Assembly (NCBI GenBank): GCA_041389495.1
Contig: JAWKRT010000002.1
Location: forward strand, 434,001 to 498,000
Direction: 5' to 3'
From: Myxococcota bacterium
GTDB lineage: Bacteria > Myxococcota_A > UBA9160 > UBA4427
Length of the DNA stretch: 64,000 bases
Shown here: piece after piece, positions 41,640-50,255 of the stretch
Layout of the letters: each line of letters starts with the position of its first letter
Position numbering within the stretch: the first letter of the stretch is position 1
Notes under the pieces: model-generated
What the model was told of the DNA's origin: nothing
What the model saw: only the letters and a program-made list of their open reading frames with translations
The model's database searches: none
Translations under genes and position numbers: made by a program

Positions 41640-43106
41640 TCAGGCTTCGAGCGCGTAGTCGGCGAGGACCGGGGCGGCCATGTCGGCGCGGAAGCGGTCG
41701 AAGGTCCACGGCCAGGCCGCCGGGACGCCGCGGTCGTCGAGGTACCAGCTGCGACAGCCCGTGCTCCAGACCGTGCGGCTCGCGGCCGCGACGCGGTCGC
41801 GCTCGAAGCGCGCCGTCGCCTCCTCGGTCGGCTCGACCTCGCGGCAGCGGCCCGCGCGCACGAGCTCGATCAGCTGCATGGCGTAGGCGAGCTGCAGCTC
41901 CGCGACCTCGATCAGCGAGAAGTTGCCGACCGGCCCGTTCGGCCCGTTGAGCATGAACAGGTTGGGGAAGCCCGGAATGGCGACCGAGAGGTAGGCGCTC
42001 GGGCGCTCCTTCCAGACGTCGTCGAGGCGCAGGCCGTCGCGGCCCGTCACCTCGATCGGCCGCAGGAAGCGGTCGACCGCGAAGCCCGTCGCGAGTGCGA
42101 TCACGTCGAGCTCGTGCAGCTCGCCGTCCTGCGTGCGCACGCCGCGGCGCTCGATGCGCTCGATGCCCTCGGTCACGAGCCGCGCGTTCGGCTCCTGGAT
42201 CGCGTCGTAGAAGTTCGGCGAGATGACGAGGCGCTTGCAGCCCGCGCGATACGACGGGCGGAGCTTCTCGCGCAGCGCCGGGTCGGCGACGCTCCGCTCG
42301 AGGTTCTCGCGGCACATCTCCTCGATCGCGCGCATCTGCGGCGAGTCGGCGTCGACGACCGCGTTCGCGAAGCCGGCCGCGAACATCTGCGAGATGCCGG
42401 CGTGCATCTCGCGCAGCTTCTCGGGATGGGCGCGGAAGTCGGCCTTCTCCTCGTCCGTGAAGGCCGGGTTCTCCTGCGGCATCACCCACTGCGGCGTGCG
42501 CTGGAAGAGCTCGACGCGCGCGACGCGGTCGACGATGGCGGGAACGATCTGGATCGCCGTCGAGCCCGTGCCGATCACGCCGACGCGCCTGCCGGCGAGC
42601 TCGACCGAGTGGTCCCAGCGCGCGCTGTGGAACATCGCGCCGTCGAAGTCGTCGAGCCCGGCGATGTCGGGGAGCTTCGGGTGGTGGAGCACGCCCGTCG
42701 CCGCGATGACGAAGTCGGCGGCGTCGCGCCGGCCCTTCGACGTCTCGATGCGCCAGCGCCCGTCCTCGAACGCGAGCTGCGTGATCTCCTCGCCGAAGCG
42801 CACGCGCTCCTCGACGCCGTTCTCGCGCGCGACGCGCTCGAAGTAGGCCTGGATCTCGTCGCCCGGCGAGAAGCGGTGGCTCCAGTCGGGGTTGGGCGCG
42901 AACGAGTAGCTGTAGAGGTGCGAGGGGACGTCGCAGCCGACGCCCGGGTAGGTGTTCTCGCGCCACGTGCCGCCCACGCGCTCGGCCTTCTCGTAGATCA
43001 CGAGGTCGTCGAGCCCGGCCTCGCGCAGCTTGATGGCGCTCAGGATGCCGGACATGCCGGCGCCGAGGATCGCGATGCGCGGCGCGCGCGCGGCCGGGGC
43101 GCCCAT
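41640..43106 (-). CDS. Baeyer-Villiger-type flavin monooxygenase
   Basis: 488 residues, closely resembling the monooxygenase at 2955-4409. First FAD motif AILGAGMSG (about 12-20), shared RVGGTWRENTYPGVGCDVPS, Baeyer-Villiger fingerprint FDGAMFHSARWD, second Rossmann motif GVIGTGSTA. Its ATG overlaps the stop of the preceding P450 (ATGA at 43106), so P450 and monooxygenase are made together. It likely inserts oxygen next to a ketone or performs a related flavin oxygenation on the P450 product. Substrate unknown; the duplicated pair suggests two related substrates or steps. Confidence 0.92.
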   Translation of the reverse strand: MGAPAARAPRIAILGAGMSGILSAIKLREAGLDDLVIYEKAERVGGTWRENTYPGVGCDVPSHLYSYSFAPNPDWSHRFSPGDEIQAYFERVARENGVEERVRFGEEITQLAFEDGRWRIETSKGRRDAADFVIAATGVLHHPKLPDIAGLDDFDGAMFHSARWDHSVELAGRRVGVIGTGSTAIQIVPAIVDRVARVELFQRTPQWVMPQENPAFTDEEKADFRAHPEKLREMHAGISQMFAAGFANAVVDADSPQMRAIEEMCRENLERSVADPALREKLRPSYRAGCKRLVISPNFYDAIQEPNARLVTEGIERIERRGVRTQDGELHELDVIALATGFAVDRFLRPIEVTGRDGLRLDDVWKERPSAYLSVAIPGFPNLFMLNGPNGPVGNFSLIEVAELQLAYAMQLIELVRAGRCREVEPTEEATARFERDRVAAASRTVWSTGCRSWYLDDRGVPAAWPWTFDRFRADMAAPVLADYALEA

Positions 43107-44356
43107 CACGCCGCCGCCGCCGACTTCCGCATGCGATAGCGGATCGGCATGTGCTTGAAGCCGGGAACGAGGTTCGACGCGACGTGCTGCGGCGGCGCCG
43201 TGAGCTCGACCGAATCGAGCCGCGACACGAGCTCCTGGAACAGGCGTCCGCTCGTCTTGCGCGCGAGGTGCGCGCCCAGGCAGAAGTGCTCGCCGATGCC
43301 GAACGCGAGGTGCGGGTTCGGGTGGCGGTCGAGCCGCAGCTCGAGCGGCGCCTCGAAGACGTCCTCGTCGCGGTTGGCCGACGCGTAGAAGAGCACGAGC
43401 CGGTCGCCCTTGCGGATGCGCTGGCCGTTCAGCGTGCAGTCGCTCGCCGCGGTGCGCATCATCGTGTTCACGGGCGTCACCCAGCGCATGATCTCGTCGA
43501 TCGCGAGGCGCGTGAGCTTCGGCTCGCGCGCCCAGCGCGCGCGCGCCGTCGGGTTGCGCACGAGCGCCTCGAGCCCGCCGCCGATCGCGCCGCGCGTCGT
43601 CTCGTGCCCCGCCGTGAACGTGATGAGGTAGTACCCGAGCGTCTCGATCTCGCCCATCGGCGCACCGTCGACGCGGGCGTTCGCGATCATGCTCGCGAGG
43701 TCGTCCGTCGGGCTCGCGCGTCGGCTCTCGATCACGCGCGTGAAGTACTTGTAGAAGTCCATGAAGAGCGTGCGGATGTGCTCCTCGTGGTTCTCCGAAC
43801 GCTGGAACTCGGGGTCCGCGCTGCCGAACAGCTCGTTCGTGAGCCGCAGGATGAAGGGCTCGTCCTCCTCGGGAACGCCGAGGATGCGCGCGATGATCTT
43901 GAGCGGGTAGATCGAGGCGACCTCGGTGACGAAGTCGCACTCGCCCTCGTCGCCGAGCGCGTCGACGACCTTGCGCGCCGTCGCGTCGACCACCGCGTCG
44001 AGGCGCTCGAGCGCACGCGGTGTGAAGAACGGGCTCGCCACGGCGCGGAACTTGCGATGTTCGGGCGGGTCCATGTTGATGATCGTCTTCATCTGCGGCG
44101 CGTTGCCGGCCTCCTGGCGCCGCAGCGACTCGAGGTCGACGATCGTCATGCCCGGCTCGTTGAGGAAGACGTCGGGCTGCTTCGAGACGTCGCGGATGTC
44201 GGCGTGCTTCGTCACCGCCCAGAACGCCGGCCAGCCGGCCGGCTCGAACTTCTGCACGGGCGACTCGTTGCGGAGCCGCGTCCACAGCGCGTGCGGGTAG
44301 CCGTTCTGCGCGTAGCTCAGCGGATCGACCAGGCTGCGTCCGTCGTCGTCGACCAT
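43106..44356 (-). CDS. Cytochrome P450
   Basis: 416 residues. The I-helix is canonical (FTAGHETTRG), the ExxR motif is EIMR, and the haem loop FGIGEHFCLG places Cys359. The N-terminal segment (PLSYAQNGYPHALWTRLR) and IINMDPPEHRKFRAV are typical of soluble bacterial P450s. ATG 44356 follows GGAGGACGCCACG. It is the first gene of a P450-monooxygenase pair with ATGA coupling, and lies 49 bp downstream of the thiolase-like gene on the same strand, so a three-gene operon is likely. Redox partners are absent. Substrate unknown. Confidence 0.95.
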   Translation of the reverse strand: MVDDDGRSLVDPLSYAQNGYPHALWTRLRNESPVQKFEPAGWPAFWAVTKHADIRDVSKQPDVFLNEPGMTIVDLESLRRQEAGNAPQMKTIINMDPPEHRKFRAVASPFFTPRALERLDAVVDATARKVVDALGDEGECDFVTEVASIYPLKIIARILGVPEEDEPFILRLTNELFGSADPEFQRSENHEEHIRTLFMDFYKYFTRVIESRRASPTDDLASMIANARVDGAPMGEIETLGYYLITFTAGHETTRGAIGGGLEALVRNPTARARWAREPKLTRLAIDEIMRWVTPVNTMMRTAASDCTLNGQRIRKGDRLVLFYASANRDEDVFEAPLELRLDRHPNPHLAFGIGEHFCLGAHLARKTSGRLFQELVSRLDSVELTAPPQHVASNLVPGFKHMPIRYRMRKSAAAA

Positions 44357-44405
44357 CGTGGCGTCCTCCTGCGTGGACTCGTTCGGGGTGGGCGGAGTGC
44401 GCGCC

Positions 44406-45947
44406 TCAGCGCGCGTCGAAGCGGAGCCTCGCGCCGTCCGGCGCGACGGTGCCCGTCGCGCCGACGCGCTCCTCGGCGGCGAAGTCCGCGAGCCACGCCG
44501 GATCGTCCGGCGTGTTCGCGACGAAGCGGCGGCCCGCGTCGGTCTCGCCGACGACGATGCCGCGCGCGGGCGCGCCGCTGCGATCGTAGTCGACGGTGTA
44601 GGCGACGACGCGCGCCGGGCCGCGCGCCGCGTCTTCGCGCGCGAGCGGCTCGGGGCCGGCGACCGCGGGCTCGTCGCGCTCGGCCGCGCGCGCGGCGGGC
44701 GCGGCGCCCGGGTCGCCGCTCGCCCACGCGCAGGCGGAGTGCTTCGTCAGGTACCAGCCGTTGCCCGTCGTGAGGCCGCGCGCGCCCGGGCGCTCGCGCA
44801 GGCGCTCGGCCATCGCCGCGACCGAGTGCAGCGTGTACGCGCTGCCCGGGCCGCCGGCGTACGGGAGCCCGCCCGTCACCGTGAGCCCGCGCGGGTCGTC
44901 CTCGGCGACGCCGTAGGCCTCGCACGCGAGCTCGACGGCGACCGGGAAGCAGCTGTAGAAGTCGAGCGCGTCGAAGTCGGCGGCCGCGAGCCCGGTGCGC
45001 GCGCCGAGCCGCTCCGCGCACGCGCGCATCGACGGCGCGCCGCCCACCTCGGGACGCTGGCTCACGAGCCACGCGCGCTCCTCGGTGTGCGCGCCGCCGA
45101 GCCAGTGCACGCGCCGCTCGCGCGCGATGCCGAGCCGGTCGGCTTCCTCCTCCGAGCAGAGCAGCAGCGCGGCCGCCTGGTTCGTCGCGAGCACGGCGTT
45201 CAGGTACTTCGTGTACGGGTAGGCGATCATGCGGTTCGCGCCGGTCGGCTCGACGAGCTCGCGCGCCGAGCGCTCGACCGGGAACCACGCGTAGGGGTTC
45301 TTCGCGGCGACGCGCGTGAACGGCGCGAAGAGCCGGCCGAGCGCGTCGCGGTGCGCGTCGAGCGAGCGCCCGCGCCGCGCGCGCAGCGCGTTCTCGATCA
45401 GCGGGTAGACGTGGATCGGCGCGTCGAGGCCGTGGCGCGCCTCGTGCGCGTCGTGTCCCATCTTCGAGTGGCCGAGCACCTCGGGCGCGCCCGTGCGCGC
45501 GGGCTTCGGGGAATCGGGGTCGAGCGCACCGGGCGTCACCCACTCGGGCATCGCGCCCGTGCGCCCCGCGTCCTCGAGCACGCGGAAGAGGTTGCAGCCG
45601 GTGACGAGCGCGACGCCGCTCTCGCCGCGCGCGATGCGCTCGGCGACGGCGTTGACGAGCGTGAGGCCGATCTCGCCGCCCGTCCCGGTCTCGATCTCCT
45701 TCGCGGCCGCGACGCCGATCTCCTCGGCGATGCGGCGCGGCCCGTTCTCGGGGGCCCAGCCCGCGACCGGGATCAGGCCGACCGTGTCGATCCGCTCGAG
45801 GAGCCGGCGGCCGCCGCCCGCGTCCTCCGCGGCCTGGTGGGCGAGCTGCGCCATGAGCACGCCCGGGTCGGGCGAGCTGGCCGGGTCGAGGTCGCGGGCG
45901 ATCCACTGCGCCACGCCTGCCAGCACCGGTCGAGAGCCTGCGGCCAC
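44406..45947 (-). CDS. Thiolase-superfamily protein (acetyl-CoA acetyltransferase/SCP-x-like)
   Basis: 513 residues from GTG 45947, preceded by GGAGGAGGAC. The layout is of the SCP-x-like acetyl-CoA acetyltransferase group: an N-terminal nucleotide/CoA-fold half, LDFYSCFPVAVELACEAYG, GGLPYAGGPGSAYTLHSVAAM, NGWYLTKHSACAWAS, and a C-terminal OB-like domain. The usual nucleophile motif around Cys is LVTGCNLFRVL rather than a clear G-x-C-A/S-S, and the C-terminal Cys-Gly motif is degraded (KHSACAWA). It may therefore act on another thioester or have altered activity. It is upstream of the P450-monooxygenase pair. The 312-bp gap to the divergent amidohydrolase contains no gene. Confidence 0.82.
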   Translation of the reverse strand: MAAGSRPVLAGVAQWIARDLDPASSPDPGVLMAQLAHQAAEDAGGGRRLLERIDTVGLIPVAGWAPENGPRRIAEEIGVAAAKEIETGTGGEIGLTLVNAVAERIARGESGVALVTGCNLFRVLEDAGRTGAMPEWVTPGALDPDSPKPARTGAPEVLGHSKMGHDAHEARHGLDAPIHVYPLIENALRARRGRSLDAHRDALGRLFAPFTRVAAKNPYAWFPVERSARELVEPTGANRMIAYPYTKYLNAVLATNQAAALLLCSEEEADRLGIARERRVHWLGGAHTEERAWLVSQRPEVGGAPSMRACAERLGARTGLAAADFDALDFYSCFPVAVELACEAYGVAEDDPRGLTVTGGLPYAGGPGSAYTLHSVAAMAERLRERPGARGLTTGNGWYLTKHSACAWASGDPGAAPAARAAERDEPAVAGPEPLAREDAARGPARVVAYTVDYDRSGAPARGIVVGETDAGRRFVANTPDDPAWLADFAAEERVGATGTVAPDGARLRFDAR

Positions 45948-46259
45948 GTCGTCCTCCTCCGCCTTCGCACTTCGCGCGACGCTCGCGCCCGGCGCTCCCT
46001 CGGCCGGTGCGCGGCGCGCGCAGGTCGAACGCGAGCAAGCGGCGTGCCCATGTCGCACGGCCCTCGCTCGCTCGTCGGGGCCGCGACGCGGCGGCGCGCT
46101 CGCCCGTCCGGGGCGCCGCGTCTCGGACGCGCGTGACGGCGCGACACAGGGCTGCGCGCGCGCGGCCAGGGGCGCGATCGTGCGAGGATGCCGGCGCCGG
46201 CGGCGCGACGCTCGCGCCCGGCCGCCGCGCGCCGACGGCGCGCACAAGGAGGGGCCGCC
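45948..46259. other. Divergent intergenic region, no gene seen
   Basis: 312 bp separate the thiolase-like gene (minus) from the amidohydrolase at 46260 (plus). Only GC-rich low-complexity sequence and antisense shadow frames were found, apart from the two ribosome sites (GGAGGAGGAC before 45947 and AAGGAGGGGCC before 46260). Promoters for both genes should lie here but could not be resolved. Confidence 0.6.
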
Positions 46260-47444
46260 ATGGAGCGCCACGTCCTCGTCTCCGCAGACTGCCACGCCGG
46301 TCCGCTCCCCGACCAGGCGCGCGGCTACGTCGACCCGAAGTACCGCGAGGCCTTCGACCGCTGGCTCGCCGACGAGCCTGCGAAGCTCGCCCGCCGCGCC
46401 GACCACACGGGCGCCGCGATCTACGGCGACGAGGCCGTGGCCGAGTTCGGCACCGAGGGCGCCGTGCGCGGCGGCGGGATGGACGGCGCGTGGGACTCGA
46501 AGCGCCGGCGCGACGAGATGGCGGGCGACGGCGTCGCGGCCGAGGTGATCTTCCCGGGCGGCAGCCTCGAGACGGTCTCGCCCTTCGACGCCGGCCTCAT
46601 GACCTACCAGTACGAGCAGCCCGCCGAGCTGTGGCTCGAAGGCTGCCGCGCCTACAACCGCTGGCTCGCGGACTTCTGCGCCGAGGCGAAGGGGCTGCGC
46701 GCGGGCGTCGGGCTCGTCACGGTCGACGATGTCGAGACGACGGTGCGCGACATCCGCTGGCAGCGCGAGCACGGGCTCACCGGCGGCATCGTGCTGCCCG
46801 TCCACACGAACGGACAGCCGTACTACAACCATCCGCGCTACGAGCCGCTGTGGTCGGTGTGCGAGGACCTCGACGTCCCGATCCACACGCACTCGGGCTG
46901 GACGCCGAACTACGGCGACCTTCCGGGCTCGCTCGGCATCTTCCTGTACGAGATCGGCTGGTGGGCGCACCGCGCCTTCCACTTCCTCGCGTGGTCGGGC
47001 GTCTTCGAGCGACATCCGCGGCTGCGCTTCGTGATGACGGAGCAGGGCGCGACGTGGGTCGTCGACGCGCTCGCGCAGCTCGACGCGCAGTACGAGCTCC
47101 CGATGTTCCGCCACATGCGCCGCGAGCTCCCGCAAAGGCCGAGCGACTACTTCCGCCGCAACGCGTGGGTCGGTGCCGCGTTCATGGACGAGGACGTCGT
47201 GCGCGTGCGACACGAGATCGGCGTCGACAAGCTGATGTGGGGCTCGGACTATCCGCACATCGAAGGCACGTGGCCGCACACGGCCGAGAAGCTCGCGGCC
47301 ACGTTCGCCGGCGTGCCGCGCGACGAGGTGGTCGCGATGCTGGGCGGCACGGCGGCCGCCGTCTACGGGTTCGACGCCGACGTGCTCGCGCGCGCAGCCG
47401 CCGAGGTGGGCCCGCCGCTCGCTTCGATCGGGGCGGACGCGTGA
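46260..47444 (+). CDS. Amidohydrolase-2 family metallo-hydrolase/decarboxylase
   Basis: 394 residues. N-terminal metal motif SADCHAGP; internal IHTHSGWTPNYG supplies the second metal His pair; the C-terminal motif GSDYPHIEGTWPHT is the family signature. The order and spacing of metal ligands match ACMSD-like TIM-barrel hydrolases/decarboxylases. ATG 46260 is preceded by AAGGAGGGGCCGCC. It is convergent with a P450, separated by a TAG-rich tandem repeat. Third amidohydrolase-2 of the window, most similar in layout to the one at 31254. Substrate unknown. Confidence 0.92.
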   Translation: MERHVLVSADCHAGPLPDQARGYVDPKYREAFDRWLADEPAKLARRADHTGAAIYGDEAVAEFGTEGAVRGGGMDGAWDSKRRRDEMAGDGVAAEVIFPGGSLETVSPFDAGLMTYQYEQPAELWLEGCRAYNRWLADFCAEAKGLRAGVGLVTVDDVETTVRDIRWQREHGLTGGIVLPVHTNGQPYYNHPRYEPLWSVCEDLDVPIHTHSGWTPNYGDLPGSLGIFLYEIGWWAHRAFHFLAWSGVFERHPRLRFVMTEQGATWVVDALAQLDAQYELPMFRHMRRELPQRPSDYFRRNAWVGAAFMDEDVVRVRHEIGVDKLMWGSDYPHIEGTWPHTAEKLAATFAGVPRDEVVAMLGGTAAAVYGFDADVLARAAAEVGPPLASIGADA

Positions 47445-47473
47445 CGGCGCGGCCCGGCCGCGCTGCGCGCATC

Positions 47474-47503
47474 GTCGGCTAGTCGGCTAGTCGGCTAGTC
47501 GGC
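47474..47503. repeat. Tandem GTCGGCTA repeat containing stop codons
   Basis: Three perfect copies of the 8-mer GTCGGCTA (47474-47497) plus a partial copy GTCGGC. CTAG at the junctions gives TAG on both strands; an 8-bp period shifts frame by two bases each copy, so all frames on both strands are closed. The stop codon of the minus-strand P450 (47497-47495) is one of these TAGs, so loss or gain of copies would change its C-terminus. Confidence 0.8.
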
Positions 47504-48760
47504 GGCGGCGCGCACGACGAGCGGGAGCCGGTCGTGGCGGCGCACGAACATGCTGTGCGTGTAGGCGGGCGGGCGCGCCGGATCGAGCGCGACGTCGCTC
47601 GTGCGCGCGAGCAGCTCCTCGACGACGACGCGCCCTTCGAGCCGCGCGAGGTGCGCCCCGATGCAGAAGTGGCTCCCGCGTCCGAAGCCCATGTGGCGCT
47701 TCGGGAAGCGGCGGTCGAGCCGCAGCTCGTCGGGCGCCTCGACGACCGCGGCGTCGCGGTTCGCCGACGCCCACGCGAGGAACAGCCGGTCGCCCGGCGC
47801 GAGCGCGGCGCCCGCGAGCGTGCACGCCCTCCGCACCGCGCGGTAGTGCCCCTTGAACGGCGGCTCGAGCCGCACGACCTCCTCGACGAAGCGCGGCACG
47901 AGCGCGGGCTCGGCGCGAAGCCGCGCGGCGAGCGCGGGCTGCTCCGCGAGCAGGCGCGCGGCGTTGCCGACGAGGCTCGCCGTCGACTCGCCCGCCGCGC
48001 CGAAGAGCACGAGCGCGATGCCGACGGCGTGCGTCGCGTCGACGGTGCCGTCGCGCGCGCCGCGCGCGAGCACGTGCGCGAGCGAGGCGGGGGCGCGCGC
48101 ATCGCCGCGCTCGCGCTCGGCGCGCTCGAGCTCGGCGCGCGCGCGCTCGAGCCGCTCGCCGAGGAAGGCCGCCATCTTCGCCGTCTCGGCGCCGAGCGTC
48201 GCCATGCGCGCGGCGTCGACGTCGCCCGCGAGCATGTCGCCGCCCATCATCGCCCAGCGCCGCACGTTCGCGACGTCGCTCTCGGCGAGGTCGAGCAGGG
48301 CGACCACGGTGCGCGCCGGCACGAGCTCGGCGACGTCCGCCGCGAAGTCGCCGCCGCCGCGCGCGACGAACGCGTCGATCGCGTCGCGCGCCCACGTGCG
48401 CAGCCGCGGCTCGAGCGCGGCGACGAGTGCGTCGCGCAGGTGCGGCTGGAGGAGCCCGCGGTGCACGCCGTGCGCGGGCTCGTCGGCCGTCGCGATCACG
48501 TCCGTCGCGCCCGTGCTCGGGAGCTCGAACACCGCCGGCTCGCCGCCGGGCGCGCGGATGAGCACGCCCGTCAGGTTCGCCGAGAAGTCCGCCTCGCGAC
48601 CGAGCGCCTCCTCGATCGCGTCCCAACGCACGACGAGGTGCACGCCCGTCGCGCCGACGCGGTGGATCGGGCCGCGCTCGCGCAGCGCGCGGTAGAAGGG
48701 ATGGGGCGCGTCGATCGTCGCCCGGTCGAGCACGGCGCTCGCGTCGACGGCGTCGTGCAT
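47495..48760 (-). CDS. Cytochrome P450
   Basis: 421 residues. I-helix GAAGESTAS (an acid-Ser pair in place of acid-Thr), ExxR EVVR, haem loop FGRGSHFCIG with Cys366. N-terminal DAPHPFYRALRERGP is typical. ATG 48760 is preceded by GAGGCCCCG. The stop lies in the TAG-containing tandem repeat. The sulfatase-like gene ends 52 bp upstream in the same direction, so they may share a transcript. Substrate unknown; no redox partner in the window. Confidence 0.93.
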   Translation of the reverse strand: MHDAVDASAVLDRATIDAPHPFYRALRERGPIHRVGATGVHLVVRWDAIEEALGREADFSANLTGVLIRAPGGEPAVFELPSTGATDVIATADEPAHGVHRGLLQPHLRDALVAALEPRLRTWARDAIDAFVARGGGDFAADVAELVPARTVVALLDLAESDVANVRRWAMMGGDMLAGDVDAARMATLGAETAKMAAFLGERLERARAELERAERERGDARAPASLAHVLARGARDGTVDATHAVGIALVLFGAAGESTASLVGNAARLLAEQPALAARLRAEPALVPRFVEEVVRLEPPFKGHYRAVRRACTLAGAALAPGDRLFLAWASANRDAAVVEAPDELRLDRRFPKRHMGFGRGSHFCIGAHLARLEGRVVVEELLARTSDVALDPARPPAYTHSMFVRRHDRLPLVVRAAAD

Positions 48761-48812
48761 CGGGGCCTCGCGTGCGTGCGGCGGTGATCGGGCGCGCCGC
48801 GCGGGAGTCGGG

Positions 48813-50255
48813 TCAGGGACAGCGCTCGCGCTCGGCATCGGGGCCGAGGTAGCCGAGCGAGCGCAGCTGCTCGATGGTCTCACAGTCGAGCGCCGCGCCG
48901 GAAGCCGCCGCTTCCCCGGCCGCGGACTGCGCCGCCATTCCCGCGGCATACGCGTCGAGTGCGCGCGCGAGCGGCGCGAGCGCGCCGCGCCGCGGGTCGC
49001 CCTCGGCGAGCGGCGCGCGCTCGTGCGGGTCGGCTTCGAGGTCGAACGCGATCGTCGGGCCGTCGCCGTCGCGCAGCAGCTTGCCGCGCGCGTCGCTCGC
49101 CGCGGCGAGCGCGAGCCGGCGGCCGTCGTAGTGGAAGCGCGTCTCGGACAGGATCGGCCCCGGGTCGACGTCGGGGTCGAGCAGGCTCGGCGCGTCGAAC
49201 GCGAAGGGCCGCGGGTCGATGCCGAGCGCGTCGAGCAACGTCGGCGCGAGGCCCGTCGACGCGGGAACGCGGCGCTCGTCGACGCGCGCCGCGAGGCCCG
49301 GCCCGCGCACGAGCAGCGGCACGTGCAGCAGCTCGTCGTAGACGGTCTTCACGTGCTCGCAGCTCCCGTGGTCGAAGAACTCCTCGCCGTGGTCCGACGT
49401 GAACGCGACCACCGTGCGCTCGAGTCGCCCGGTGTCGCGCAGCAGCTCCCACAGGCGGCCGAGCGTCGCGTCGGCCTCGTAGATCTCGCTGTCGTAGAGC
49501 GTCTCGATGTAGCGCCAGTCGTCGGGGTCGCGCGGGATGCGCGCGGGGTCGAGGCGGCGCGAGCCGTCGGGGAGGTCCTCGAACTCGCACACGCCCTCGC
49601 CGTACGCGCGGCGGTCGAGCGCGGCGTCGCGCTCCGCGAAGTGGTTCTCGCGCGGCTTGTAGTGCGTGTGCGGGTCGAACGCGTGCACGAACAGGAAGAA
49701 CGGGCGGCCGTCGGGCGCGCCCTCGAGTGCGCTGCGGATCGCCTCGAACGCGGGGCCCTGGCGCAGCAGCGGGATCACGACGTCGACGTCGAGCGCGTGC
49801 GCGGGGAGGGCGGCGCGCAGGTAGCCGCCGCCGTGCACGGCGAGCGTCGCATAGCCTCGCTCGCGCAGGATCGAGAAGAGCGTGGGCAGCGCGTCGCCGA
49901 GCGGCGCGGGCGTCGGGCCGGCGACGACGCCGTGCGCGGCCGGGAGGCGGCCCGTGAACATCGAGGCGTGCGCGGGCGCCGTCCACGGCGCCTGCGAGAT
50001 GGCGTGCGCGAAGCGGATGCCGTCGGCGAAGAACGCGCACGTGGCGGGCATCGTGTCGCGCGCGTGGCCGTAGCAGCCGAGGTGGTCGGCGCGCACGGTG
50101 TCGAGCGAGACGACGACGAGGTTGCAGCCGGTGCAGCGCGCCGCCGCGCCGGCGTCGGAGCGCGCATCGCACGCGAGCGCGAGCGCGAGTGCGACGGCCG
50201 CCGCGACCGCCGTGCGCACGACGGCCGACGGCGCCGCGGGGCGCGCGCGCGTCAC
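48813..50255 (-). CDS. Sulfatase-like lipoprotein (alkaline-phosphatase superfamily)
   Basis: 480 residues. GTG 50255 overlaps the SDR stop (GTGA). Lipobox LALAC (Cys about 28) predicts a membrane-anchored envelope enzyme. The sulfatase metal motifs VVSLDTVRADHLGCYG and FTSDHGEEFFDHGS (Asp/His ligands) are present, and FVHAFDPHTHYK supplies another His. At the usual formylglycine position the motif is WTAPAHASMFTGR, with Thr replacing the Cys/Ser of [CS]-x-P-x-R. Such Thr variants occur in many bacterial sulfatase-like proteins and may be phosphotransferases, phosphoesterases or sulfatases of different mechanism. Substrate unknown. Confidence 0.87.
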   Translation of the reverse strand: MTRARPAAPSAVVRTAVAAAVALALALACDARSDAGAAARCTGCNLVVVSLDTVRADHLGCYGHARDTMPATCAFFADGIRFAHAISQAPWTAPAHASMFTGRLPAAHGVVAGPTPAPLGDALPTLFSILRERGYATLAVHGGGYLRAALPAHALDVDVVIPLLRQGPAFEAIRSALEGAPDGRPFFLFVHAFDPHTHYKPRENHFAERDAALDRRAYGEGVCEFEDLPDGSRRLDPARIPRDPDDWRYIETLYDSEIYEADATLGRLWELLRDTGRLERTVVAFTSDHGEEFFDHGSCEHVKTVYDELLHVPLLVRGPGLAARVDERRVPASTGLAPTLLDALGIDPRPFAFDAPSLLDPDVDPGPILSETRFHYDGRRLALAAASDARGKLLRDGDGPTIAFDLEADPHERAPLAEGDPRRGALAPLARALDAYAAGMAAQSAAGEAAASGAALDCETIEQLRSLGYLGPDAERERCP

